37,063 nt of DNA, taken from a virus. Of this stretch, positions 24,909 through 34,800 are shown one piece after another. Under the pieces are notes generated by a model, which ran no database searches, was not told the DNA's origin, and saw only the letters and a program-made list of their open reading frames with translations. The DNA lies in the IMG/VR virus record IMGVR_UViG_3300017967_006162, positions 1 to 37,063 of that record; one strand, 5' to 3'. A program made the position numbers and the translations under genes. Each line of letters opens with the position of its first letter. Within the stretch, counting starts at the first letter, position 1.

Positions 24909-25940
24909 TTATAAATCAGTTGTATTATAACCATTGGCAGTCAATGCCCATACATTATATCTATAACTATTGTTATCTGGTTGATAGTTTGCTGTGTAAG
25001 TTCCTCCTGATACACCAGAAGTGGATACTACGGTATATGAAGAAAATACAAATCTTTCATGTAAAAAACCAAAATTATTTGAGGTGTAGCCTGCCATTGT
25101 TGTGGTAGCAGTTGTTGTTGAATCTGTGCTTCCTACTCTTGTTAATGTGTATTTTGGAAATCTTTTTTCCAATATTTTTTCTAGTATATCAACTACTATA
25201 TTTTCTGTGATATCATTTATTGGTATTTCTGATATTTTAACACTGCCATCAACAATTCCTATGTATCTTGATATATATTTATATGCACTGGCATCGTTTA
25301 GTATATCGTTTTCATTATCGGCAGCCGTTTTAATATAATGATTAAATTGTACTGTACTATTCCAATATGTCGTATCTTGATATATCATTCCCATATTTAC
25401 GTATGTTCCTGTCGTTGGAGAGGATAAACCAAAATGATATGATCCGACACCATCACTGTTAGGATCATGTATTTTGTTCACACAATCACTTACGATAGTG
25501 TCGAATATATTGGAAATGTCACCTTCAATTTTAAAAGTTTTTGTATTTTGATCATAAACAAGATAACTGTAAGAATTAAGTGTTGATGAGGATAAATTGA
25601 TTGAAGGTATATATTGTCTATAATTATAAATCGTTTCAGTTTCTTGATGATATGATGAATTTAATGTTGTTGGAAATATGTTATCTGCACCACCAGTTGG
25701 ACTGTCTGCGTTAGTAGCAGTATATTGTAAGGTTTTTGTATCTGTTACTGATCCTAATGAGGAATAATTAGAAGCAGATGTGCCCGGAGAAATTTTTCCT
25801 CCAATGGTAGCGGTACCGCTACTCAATAATTGTGCATATTTTTTTCTTACAACATAACTCAAAATATCTAATTCTGCATCACTCATTTGTCTAAATGATT
25901 TGACCGTTTCATCAAATCTTAAAGGTCTATTTGTTGCCAT
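24909..25940 (-). CDS. Virion structural (fibre/tail-type) protein, copy 2
   Basis: 343 aa, rich in Ser, Thr, Gly, Asn and Tyr, without cysteines of note, membrane segments or signal peptide. The N-terminus (RPLRFDETVKSFRQMSDAEL, then DILSYVVRKKYAQLL) resembles conserved openings of virion proteins in marine T4-like phages, as I remember them. It is paralogous with 26747-28045: DAELDILSYVVRKKYAQ matches DSQLELLSYLVRARYAE, and SDGVGSYHFG..TYVNMGMIYQDT matches GDGVGTYYVD..TFVDMGTFFIDT. The beta-rich, Ser/Thr-rich composition makes it a candidate acceptor for the protein-glycosylation genes beside it (inference). Confidence 0.72.
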   Translation of the reverse strand: MATNRPLRFDETVKSFRQMSDAELDILSYVVRKKYAQLLSSGTATIGGKISPGTSASNYSSLGSVTDTKTLQYTATNADSPTGGADNIFPTTLNSSYHQETETIYNYRQYIPSINLSSSTLNSYSYLVYDQNTKTFKIEGDISNIFDTIVSDCVNKIHDPNSDGVGSYHFGLSSPTTGTYVNMGMIYQDTTYWNSTVQFNHYIKTAADNENDILNDASAYKYISRYIGIVDGSVKISEIPINDITENIVVDILEKILEKRFPKYTLTRVGSTDSTTTATTTMAGYTSNNFGFLHERFVFSSYTVVSTSGVSGGTYTANYQPDNNSYRYNVWALTANGYNTTDL

Positions 25941-25942
25941 TT

Positions 25943-26728
25943 TTATTCTTTACTTTGATTTAAAATAGTTTGATAATGATAAAACAATTCTATTAAATTA
26001 TTTGATTTTCTCAAATTGGCTCTTAATTCAACACTTTCGCATTCTTGAATGACGGCTTCTTCAAATAATTCTAATTTTATTTTAAAAAGTGCTTCTGAAC
26101 TTAATTGTTTAATGTTATTTAAAGTAATTTTTTCTTCGGATCCTGATAATCCTGTAGCTTTCCATTCCATGTAATTAAAAACTTCTCTTTGAAATTCTAA
26201 ATCATCATATATTAGTTTATTGTGATTGTCAATTAAGTCTTGTTCACTGAAAAATATTGAAAGTTTCTGTATTTCGGGTATGGGTTTTTGATAAGAAAAT
26301 AAACCATTTTGCAACTTTGACCAATATGTTTCTCCTTTTTCATTTTCATCTAGACTAATGAAAAATATTCTAACCACCGTATTTTTTTCATCATTAAAAT
26401 GTGCATATATCGGTCTAAATTCTGGACAAGGATCATGCATTTTGTTAGTTAACGTAACGCCATTTATTGTAAATAATTCTATTTCTTCCTCTTCAATTTC
26501 CTCATCTAATTCATTTACCGATTCATCACTTTCTAATTCTGTTTCTGATGAAATATCAGTTATGGAGGATTCATCAGTTTCATTTGAGAAATATTCAGGA
26601 TTTTCTATCGTACTATCACTAGCACTATCACTCTCTTGAATATACACATTTACGGATTCATTATTTGCAATAATTTCATCGTTTGAAGTTTCAATTGTTG
26701 ATATTACAACATTATCAGTGTTTTCCAT
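25943..26728 (-). CDS. Small partner protein of structural cassette, copy 1, with acidic N-terminal tail
   Basis: 261 aa. About the first 85 residues are low-complexity Ser/Asp/Glu (for example SDSASDSTIE and ELDEEIEEEEIEL), probably disordered and highly acidic. Then comes a domain with MHDPCPEFRPIYAHF and FFISLDENEKG, and a helical C-terminus paralogous with 24367-24897. AAGGT precedes the start. The acidic tail is absent from the other copy, so the copies have diverged or one has gained a module. Spacing: 2 bases to the next gene and 18 to the preceding one. Confidence 0.7.
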   Translation of the reverse strand: MENTDNVVISTIETSNDEIIANNESVNVYIQESDSASDSTIENPEYFSNETDESSITDISSETELESDESVNELDEEIEEEEIELFTINGVTLTNKMHDPCPEFRPIYAHFNDEKNTVVRIFFISLDENEKGETYWSKLQNGLFSYQKPIPEIQKLSIFFSEQDLIDNHNKLIYDDLEFQREVFNYMEWKATGLSGSEEKITLNNIKQLSSEALFKIKLELFEEAVIQECESVELRANLRKSNNLIELFYHYQTILNQSKE

Positions 26729-26746
26729 TATTTTACCTTAAATAAT

Positions 26747-28045
26747 TTAATTATTAATATACCAATACATAGTTGTTGTAAAGACATTGTTGTTGTCTAT
26801 TTTTGGAATATCAAGTCTCTTATATGTTAATCCTGAAGTTGATCTGTACAAATAAGTATTTGTTCCTGCATAATATGTATCTTCTATAGTTCCTCTTATT
26901 TTCGAAGCAGGGGATGGAGGATTATTATTTGTTTTGTAATAAGTTGGTAAATCAGATCCGTTAGCAAATTGAGGAATTATTACTTTATCTATCATATCCA
27001 TAAATACTCCATATTTAGTCTTCAAATCAGAAGTACTTGTTGGGGCAGAAGTTGAAGTTCTATCTTTTCTTAATAATTTATGACCATCATTTTTTAAAAA
27101 CATTAAATTACTAAATTGTTTTGTTCCCCCCGAAACATCAAAAGCAGTATCTTCTGTTTTTACCCAATAATTATATGTAACAACAACACCCCAAGCATAT
27201 GACATATTAGGTAAATTGTGCTGTTCTACAACAGAACCATAGTTTTTACCTCTAGGGTATCCATCCGCATCAATAGTCATGGAAGTTGTTATTACACTAC
27301 TGACTTGTGATCTTGTATCGATAAAAAATGTTCCCATGTCTACGAAGGTTCCATTTGTTTGTCCCCCAGGTTTTGTTGCTGTACTCTTATCAACATAATA
27401 TGTTCCAACTCCATCTCCCGTTTTCATTTGGGTGTAACAATCTGAGAGTAATTCTGTTATGACAGATCTATCTTTCCCTGCAGGTTTAAGACTTCTTGAT
27501 GTATAAATTAAAAACCCATTTTCATTTGTATCTGCATCAGAAGGCGTTAATTCTTGTGCGCTTCTTTGATATAACATATAACTGTCATAACTTCTTGGTG
27601 TAAATGTGTATCCTCCAGTAGTATAACTTGGTACAGCAGAGGGTGCAGGACCAAAATTAGAAATCATTTTATTATCGGTTAATGTTGCACCAGGCACATC
27701 TTCTACAGTTAGTTGTGCTGCTGACGATGGTCCACTAAATAAATCAGACCCAAGTCTATCGTCAGAGGCAGACAAATTTCCTGATAAAGCATAATCTCTT
27801 CTAGAGTCTCTAAAACTCCCCGAAAAATAGTCCGATGTTGTTCCTCGTCTAGGGGCCGAATTTGAAAATGTTTTGAGATAGATTTGTCCTCTTATTCCAC
27901 TGGTTGTACTACTGATATCTGCTAATTTTTCCGCATATCTAGCTCTAACTAGATATGATAGTAGTTCTAATTGGCTATCGGTAAGTTCATATAGACCAAA
28001 TTCAGTTCCACTAGTATTTTCTTTATATACTAAAGGTCTCGGCAT
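26747..28045 (-). CDS. Virion structural (fibre/tail-type) protein, copy 1
   Basis: 432 aa; ATG 28045 is used (AAAGGA upstream on the minus strand), not the TTG at 28048. Strongly Ser/Thr/Gly/Tyr rich (GTTSDYFSGSFRDSRRDYAL, LSGNLSASDD) as in phage fibre and baseplate-associated proteins. Opens with RPLVYKENTS and the shared LTDSQLELLSYLVRARYAEKL helix found again in 24909-25940. The C-terminus ends in a strand-rich DNNNVFTTTMYWYIN. It is the first gene of a four-gene minus-strand unit, transcribed away from the large glycosyltransferase genes, from an 86-base divergent gap. Confidence 0.75.
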   Translation of the reverse strand: MPRPLVYKENTSGTEFGLYELTDSQLELLSYLVRARYAEKLADISSTTSGIRGQIYLKTFSNSAPRRGTTSDYFSGSFRDSRRDYALSGNLSASDDRLGSDLFSGPSSAAQLTVEDVPGATLTDNKMISNFGPAPSAVPSYTTGGYTFTPRSYDSYMLYQRSAQELTPSDADTNENGFLIYTSRSLKPAGKDRSVITELLSDCYTQMKTGDGVGTYYVDKSTATKPGGQTNGTFVDMGTFFIDTRSQVSSVITTSMTIDADGYPRGKNYGSVVEQHNLPNMSYAWGVVVTYNYWVKTEDTAFDVSGGTKQFSNLMFLKNDGHKLLRKDRTSTSAPTSTSDLKTKYGVFMDMIDKVIIPQFANGSDLPTYYKTNNNPPSPASKIRGTIEDTYYAGTNTYLYRSTSGLTYKRLDIPKIDNNNVFTTTMYWYINN

Positions 28046-28075
28046 CAAAATCCTTTTTCATTGACAAATTATTAA

Positions 28076-28095
28076 ATATATACTATAGTATATAT
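28076..28095. repeat. 20-bp perfect palindrome in divergent intergenic region
   Basis: A perfect A/T-rich palindrome centred on CTATAG lies between the structural genes and the glycosyltransferase genes. It is the only gap of any size (28046-28131) at a divergent start. It could be an operator or a pair of overlapping -10-like elements, as TATACT and TATAGT can be read on both strands. Confidence 0.6.
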
Positions 28096-28100
28096 ATCTG

Positions 28101-28108
28101 TATAAAAA
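28101..28108 (+). promoter_or_regulatory. Possible late-type promoter before large glycosyltransferase genes
   Basis: TATAAAAA differs by one base from the T4 late octamer TATAAATA and lies 24 bases before ATG 28132, next to an AAAGGTGG ribosome site. In such AT-rich DNA this is weak evidence. Confidence 0.25.
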
Positions 28109-28131
28109 TTAAAATATGTAAAGGTGGATTC

Positions 28132-30807
28132 ATGAAAAATATATTGTACATTACTCCTCATTTGTCAACTGGAGGAGCTCCTCAGTATCTATTAAAAAAA
28201 ATAGAATTTTTGAAAAATATTTATAATATTTATGTCATAGAATATAACGACTACGGAATTTACAGAGTACAAAAAAACAAAATAATTAATTTATTAAATG
28301 ATAAAGTTTTTACTCTTGGAGAGGAAAAGGAAGAAATTTTTCAAATTATAGAAAAAATTCAACCTGATATTATTCATTTTGAGGAAATGCCTGAATTTTT
28401 CATGAGTCAAGATATTTCTAAAAAAATATACAATACAGAAAGAAAATATTTAATTTTCGAAACATCTCACGATTCATCTTTCGAACCTTCAAATAAAGTA
28501 TTTTTGCCTGATAGATTTTTATTTTGTAGTGACAATCAGGTACATAATTTTTCTTCCTTAAAAATTCCAAGTTCTGTAATAGAATATCCAGTTCCTATAA
28601 AAGATAAACGTGATAGAATAGAAGGTTTGAAGCAATTAAATTTAGATCCTGAAAAGTATCATGTTTTAAATGTAGGTCTATTTACACCTAGAAAAAATCA
28701 GGCAGAAATTATAGAATATGCAAAAAGTCTAAGACAATTTCCTATAGAATTTCATTTTGTCGGAAATATGGCACCTAATTTTAAATCATATTGGGAACCA
28801 TTGATGAGTGACATTCCTGATAATTGTAAAATATGGGGTGAAAGATCCGATGTTGATAATTTTTATTCCTGTATGGATTTATTTTTATTCACATCTAGGG
28901 GCAATGTACATGATAAGGAAACAAATCCTTTAGCGATAAAAGAAGCATTAAGTTGGAAAATGCCTACTATTGTATATAAGTTAGATTCTTATTTGAATAA
29001 GTTAGATGATAAGGTAACATATTTGACTAATGATAATTTTGAGGTAAATAAATTAAAAATTTTGAGAAAATTGAACATCACCGAAAACTTTATTTCATGT
29101 AAATTAGAAGATGATACTAAAATATCAATCTCCACTGGAGATTATTTTAAATGTCTTGAAAATAAATTGGTTTGTTTGTTTGATACAAAAACTAATTTAT
29201 TAGTTTACAGATCAAAAATTTTTAGTCCTAATCTTTGGGTTCAACCTAATTGTTCTCAAAAAATTCTGGGAGGAATTAATCTAAAAATTTATGATGCTCC
29301 TGGTGACTATTTTTCAAGTTTAACTGATGGCAATTTAATGGATGAGCATCATATTTTATATGAGAAAACATTTGATTTTGATAATCAAATTGATGATATT
29401 AAGATCAATGATGTTGATGTAAATATAAAGGGTATTCAAGATGATCCTGCATCTTGGTTTACATTATATGAAGTTTTTTATCAAGAATGTTACAAATACG
29501 TAAATATATTGCAAGGTGATGTTGTTTTAGATGTTGGTGGTCATTATGGTCTTTTTGACCTATATTGTTTGAGTAAAGGAGCCTCAAAAATTTTCACATT
29601 TGAGCCGGCAAAAAAAACATTTGAAATATTGTGTGAAAATTTAAAAGGTTATGATCAAGTCAAGAAATTTAACATGGCATTGTCCGATAAAAATGGAACT
29701 TCAGAATTTAAAATCTTAGGTTCTTCGGCAGTGAATACTTTTTATGATAGTTTTAATACTTCTGAAGAAAATCCAACTACTTTAGGAAAGAAAAAAATTG
29801 AAGAAGTTAGAACTATAGATTTTGACACATTCATGAAAAATAATGATGTTGATAGAATAGATGTGTTAAAATTAGATTGTGAAGGGGCAGAATGGAATAT
29901 TATGCCTACCATTTCCGATCATATGTTGAAGCATCGCATACGAAAAATCACAATGGAAGTGCATGATTTTTTCAATAATGATAATTCTTTAGAATCTAGA
30001 ATTTTAAGATCCAGTAAATTGATTGATAGGTTAAAAAAATTAGGATATGATGTTAAATTTGATAAAGAAATTGTTGATGGAGGATTAGGAAACCTATGGG
30101 CATCTAGAGTACCTAAAATTAAAATAGTACACATGTTAGTTGACATTGAAGGTGAACGTGAAAAAAAATCGATAGAACATTTGACAAAATTAGCTGAATA
30201 TTCTGGATGGAAATATGTTCAAATGATTAACAAAAAATATTCTGACATGCCTCCTAAAGAGAGTTGTGCCAGACCAGATGATGTTCAAATGGAACCCGGA
30301 CATTATAAATTAACTCCTGCCCATTACGGTAATTATTTGGCACATTATAAGGCAATGTTAGAGCATTTGAATGATGAGGTAGATGCGGTTTTATTTTGTG
30401 AATGTGATGCAATTTTTATTAAACCAATTTTTGAAGTTTATAAAGAAATAACTGATAGATTTGATGATTTAATGGAATTTGATTTAAAATATATGAATTT
30501 TGGTAAAAGGATTGTTGAATGGCATTATCAAAAACGAAATAAATATTTTGATGTGACAAACAGAATGTCAGAAGCGCATTGTTATTTAATTCCTGCAAAT
30601 TGTAGAGAATATTTTTTAAATAAATTTGAAAAAACAGGATGGGACACATATGATTTGTGGTTAAATAATAATATATTAAATGAAATGGTTGGAGGTATCA
30701 CAAAAAACCCATACTCAATACAATGTTCCGGTAATTCATATCTAGATAAATCATTTAAAGATGGAACTTCATTATTAAAGGATGGAGACATCACATATGT
30801 CCTCTGA
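28132..30807 (+). CDS. Three-domain protein: GT4 glycosyltransferase - FkbM methyltransferase - GT-like domain
   Basis: 891 aa. Residues 1 to about 330 form a GT-B glycosyltransferase (YITPHLSTGGAPQYLLKK opening; NVGLFTPRKNQAEII; FTSRG...NPLAIKEALSWKMPTIVY). A linker follows, then an FkbM-type methyltransferase from about 464 (VVLDVGGHYGLFDLY, FTFEPAKKTFEIL, and VLKLDCEGAEWNIM near 576-590). From about 661 a third domain opens with IKIVHMLVDIEGERE and contains LFCECDAIF (about 755) as a possible metal site, like small glycosyltransferases of phages. The fusion would add and O-methylate sugars in one chain. AAAGGTGG upstream gives a firm start. Overlaps the next gene by 11 bases. Confidence 0.85.
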   Translation: MKNILYITPHLSTGGAPQYLLKKIEFLKNIYNIYVIEYNDYGIYRVQKNKIINLLNDKVFTLGEEKEEIFQIIEKIQPDIIHFEEMPEFFMSQDISKKIYNTERKYLIFETSHDSSFEPSNKVFLPDRFLFCSDNQVHNFSSLKIPSSVIEYPVPIKDKRDRIEGLKQLNLDPEKYHVLNVGLFTPRKNQAEIIEYAKSLRQFPIEFHFVGNMAPNFKSYWEPLMSDIPDNCKIWGERSDVDNFYSCMDLFLFTSRGNVHDKETNPLAIKEALSWKMPTIVYKLDSYLNKLDDKVTYLTNDNFEVNKLKILRKLNITENFISCKLEDDTKISISTGDYFKCLENKLVCLFDTKTNLLVYRSKIFSPNLWVQPNCSQKILGGINLKIYDAPGDYFSSLTDGNLMDEHHILYEKTFDFDNQIDDIKINDVDVNIKGIQDDPASWFTLYEVFYQECYKYVNILQGDVVLDVGGHYGLFDLYCLSKGASKIFTFEPAKKTFEILCENLKGYDQVKKFNMALSDKNGTSEFKILGSSAVNTFYDSFNTSEENPTTLGKKKIEEVRTIDFDTFMKNNDVDRIDVLKLDCEGAEWNIMPTISDHMLKHRIRKITMEVHDFFNNDNSLESRILRSSKLIDRLKKLGYDVKFDKEIVDGGLGNLWASRVPKIKIVHMLVDIEGEREKKSIEHLTKLAEYSGWKYVQMINKKYSDMPPKESCARPDDVQMEPGHYKLTPAHYGNYLAHYKAMLEHLNDEVDAVLFCECDAIFIKPIFEVYKEITDRFDDLMEFDLKYMNFGKRIVEWHYQKRNKYFDVTNRMSEAHCYLIPANCREYFLNKFEKTGWDTYDLWLNNNILNEMVGGITKNPYSIQCSGNSYLDKSFKDGTSLLKDGDITYVL

Positions 30808-31804
30808 TTCTATTGTATTAATTCATGCCCATCTTTCAACTCCTGAGAGAATAAAATGTTGTTTAGAGTTGATTAATAATATAAAATATTTTAATTATGA
30901 AATAATATTAACTACCCATACACCGGTGTCAAAAGAAATTCAGGAAAAAGTTGATTATTTTGTTTATGATAAAGACAATATTGTGTTAAAAGATCCAGAA
31001 TATTTAGGTTATATAACGTATTACACAGATGGGTTTGATTTATCAACAAAACAATTTCATGGTCACAATACAACTTTTGCGGTTTACAGATTATTAACTT
31101 TGGGTATTAATTATGCAAAAATTTTAAGAAAAAAAATTATTCATATCATGGATTATGATGGTCTTATTAAAAGTCCACATGAATTGATTATGAATGAATA
31201 TAAGATATTATCTAAAAAATTAGATGGTGTTTTTTATTATTGGTCCAGTGAAGACAATTCCGACACTCACGGCAAAATGCAAGTTACTACAAGATTGATG
31301 TCCGGAAACGTAGATTATATGTATGAACGCTTTATGAAGTATTTGGATTTAGAAGTTCAAAAAGAAATAACTTTGAAGTATCAATTCTTACCAGGTGAGG
31401 AGTTTTTTGCTTATGTTTTGGGATTGACAAAATACAATGATGAAAAAAATTCAAATGTGGAATTAATCGATTTTGTTCCTAATTTGAATCGAATACAATT
31501 TGAACAAGATAGGATGCACATAGAAGAAACAAAACCTTGGGTGGCACTTTATATAGGTGATAATGAAGAAGATTATATATTTCATTTAAATCATTTTATT
31601 GATATGAAAATGAAAATAGTTGTAGATAATCAAATAGTATCGGATTCATTTTTTATGAAAGGTTTTTATAATCTAGTTAAATTTAATAAAGGTCAATTGA
31701 TAGAAATTTTTATGAATGATGAGTTGATAAAAACTTTTGATTTAAATGATCAAACATTAGTCAATAATATTAAAAAAACAACTACAATTTATTTTAAAAG
31801 GTAA
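30797..31804 (+). CDS. Phage-type glycosyltransferase-like protein
   Basis: About 335 aa. ATG 30797 is chosen over ATG 30782 because GGAGA at 30784-30788 is well placed for it (8 bases). The GT-A-like layout is SIVLIHAHLSTPERIKCC, YEIILTTHTPVS, and IIHIMDYDGLIKSP with a DxD site. GNVDYMYERFMKYLD and EEFFAYVLGL follow. The last 90 residues (WVALYIGDNEEDYIFHL onward) look like a separate beta-rich module. It lies between two giant glycosyltransferase genes, so a role in the same glycan is likely. The exact family is not recognised. Confidence 0.7.
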   Translation: MSSDSIVLIHAHLSTPERIKCCLELINNIKYFNYEIILTTHTPVSKEIQEKVDYFVYDKDNIVLKDPEYLGYITYYTDGFDLSTKQFHGHNTTFAVYRLLTLGINYAKILRKKIIHIMDYDGLIKSPHELIMNEYKILSKKLDGVFYYWSSEDNSDTHGKMQVTTRLMSGNVDYMYERFMKYLDLEVQKEITLKYQFLPGEEFFAYVLGLTKYNDEKNSNVELIDFVPNLNRIQFEQDRMHIEETKPWVALYIGDNEEDYIFHLNHFIDMKMKIVVDNQIVSDSFFMKGFYNLVKFNKGQLIEIFMNDELIKTFDLNDQTLVNNIKKTTTIYFKR

Positions 31805-31807
31805 TTG

Positions 31808-34800
31808 ATGTATGATGAATTGAAATTGTCATTAATAACTTCATGTTTTAATGCTGAAAAATATATACGAGAAACCGCAGAATCTATATTATGTCAAAAT
31901 TATGATAATTGGGAATGGTTAATATCAGATGATTTTTCTAATGATAAAACTTTGGAAATTATCAATGATATCAGTCTCAGAGATGATAGAATAAAAATTA
32001 TACAACCAAAATATAAAAAAGAAATATGGTGGAATCCCCAGACACACGCTACTGGAGATATAGTTTGTCACATTGATTCTGATGATTTTATATTGCCTAA
32101 TACGTTAAAACGTATAAATTATTATTTTAATTTGTTTCCAGAGAGTGTTTTGATGCATTTTAATGCGAACAAATACTATGATAATTTTACTATAAAATCT
32201 AATCAGGATTTTTTGTCGAATTTCAAAGATAACGTTTTTATGACAACCGATAATGATTCTTTTCTTGAAGGATTTGAAAAATTATGGCCAAATAGAACAA
32301 ATATTTTTGGATATTTAAGAATTTTTAGAAATTTGCCAGGCATTAAATTTCCTGTACATAAAGACGGAGAAGCATGTTCTTCTAATGATGGACAGTGGTT
32401 ATTAATGATGGAAGAGAGAGGTAAATGGATTACAATTCCAAGAACTACTTATTTGGCAAGAGACCATAATGATTCCGAGAATTACAGAAATTGGAATACA
32501 AGAGGAGAGGCACAATTAGCAATTGATGCTAAAGAAAGAAGAAAAAATTTTATTTTAGAATATCCTAGAAATTTAAAATATTTTGATGATATATATGATT
32601 CAGCGGAATCAACTTACATATCATATCTAAATCATGAAATTCAAGCTAAAAATATTAGTTTCTTAAATTTTAAATATGATATTCTTAAAAAAGAAAAATT
32701 GAAAAAATTATTTTTTGATCACAATGTTTTTTTCGATGGAGTTAAAAACGTTGATTATTTTTTCATTAAAATAAATCTTGAAGATACTGTAGAAGAAATA
32801 TCAAAATTTATAGAATCTATTGAAAATAACTTGAGTTTTAACTGTGAGATTGTAATTTTTTGTGATAATTCTCATTTAATGAAAAATAATAGAACAGGTA
32901 TTGACATAATATCTGATGTTATTAGTATGATGACGGATTTAAATTATCATTTTAACTGGTATAATAAAGACAATAGGTTCACATTAATTACAAGATCGAA
33001 AAACGGAGAAATTAAGAAAATAGTTGAGGTAATTAGTGAACCAGAATCTGAGAAAAAAAGCGAAATTGAAAATTTACCTGTCGAAAACTTTGAACGTATA
33101 ATTCATGATAATAATTTTGAAAAATTAAATATAATTCAAATAAATCCAGGATGCGGTATAGAAATACCTCCTAAAGGTTATGGAGGTGTTGAGGAAGTTG
33201 TTGGTCAATATATCAATGCCGGTAAGAGAAGAGGACATAACGTAAAATTGATGTGGTTAAGTGAAATTACACAAACGGAATTGGAAAATTACGATGTTTT
33301 TCATAATCATATGGTTAATTTTAATGATTCACTAAAACATAAATTTGTGCCGTTTATTCATACAGTTCATGATGCGTGGGTAGGATTACAGGAAAAATAT
33401 AGTTATTCATATAACCAAATAAAATCTACAATTGAAAATTCTGTTCTAAGTTTAACCCCTATCAATAAATTCATATCATATTTTGATGCTCAGGATAAAT
33501 TATTTCATTTACATCATGGAGTTGATACTAATTTCTATTATCCCAATTATACTAAAAAAAGAAGCAATAGATTGGTTTGTGTTGGAGGGGGAGACGATAG
33601 AAAAGGATTTCATTTAGCGATTTTGGCTGCCCATAAATTAGGCTTTCCTATAACAATAGTCGGAGCGGATTCTATACATGACGATTACAATAAAGTTTTT
33701 TATCAGATATACAACGATTGCAAAAAAGACATAGAAATAAATCTATTAGGCAATGTTTTCAAAAAAGATCTAAGAGATATTTTATCCGAACAAGATATTA
33801 TTGTACATCCGGCATCAATGGAAACTGGACAACCTTGTTTAGGTGTACTAGAAGGAATGGCATGTGGATTGCCAGTTGTTGGAACATTACAAGATGAAAT
33901 GAAAATACCAGGTTTTTATCAATGCGATAGAAGTGTGGATACAATAGTTGAGGGTATTTTACATCATTTGAATGATTTAGACCAGTCATCAAAAGATGCT
34001 AGAAAATTTGCTATGGAAAGAGATTGGGATAACATTTTTTTAAATTTAGAAAAATATTATTACCGAGCAAAAGAATTGAAACAAACTATACCATTGGATA
34101 TGGGAGAAAGATTAATAAGCATATATCAAAATGATTTGAAAAATGCTAGTGAACATGATTTTAGTAAATACAGACACGATAGAAAAAAATCTTATTATAA
34201 TATAACAGTTAACCCGAATCCTTATGTGTCTATAAAAGGTAATGTAGATAAAAACTTTAAAATTAATTTCAAAGATTCAGAAACTGATTATATACATTTT
34301 CAAACTAAAATAGGAAACAATTGTTGGGCCGCATCAACATTATCTTATTTTATACCTTGGAAAATTGAAATTTTTGATGAAAAAACTGAAGAATTAGTGC
34401 ATGTGTATGATATGAAAATGGAAAATAAAAAAGTTTTCATTTGGCTAGATTCTTCCGCATTAGGCGATAATATTGCTTGGATGGAACCGGTCGAAGCATT
34501 TAGAAAAAAACATAAATGTAAAGTCATATGTAGCACTTTTTTCAATGAATTATTCGAAAATGAATATCCTGAAATAAAATTTGAAAAACCTAATTCAGGA
34601 TTTAAAGATTTTGACCATCAATATAGAATAGGATTTTTTGAAAAATGTGATTTGTCTCCAGTCGATTGTAAAGATGTTCCATTGCAAACATTGTGCGCAA
34701 GTATTTTAGGATTTAAGGATTGGAAGGAAAAACCATCAAAAATTACAGTGTACGAAAAAGAATACGAATTGAATAAACCTTATGTTGCAATTGCTACGCA

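Noticed and set aside
26358-26639. Plus-strand Ser-rich open frame of 93 codons
   Set aside because: It is the antisense image of the acidic Ser/Asp/Glu repeat of the minus-strand gene.
30419-30794. Two minus-strand open frames
   Set aside because: Antisense to the third domain of the 891-aa fusion, with no ribosome sites.
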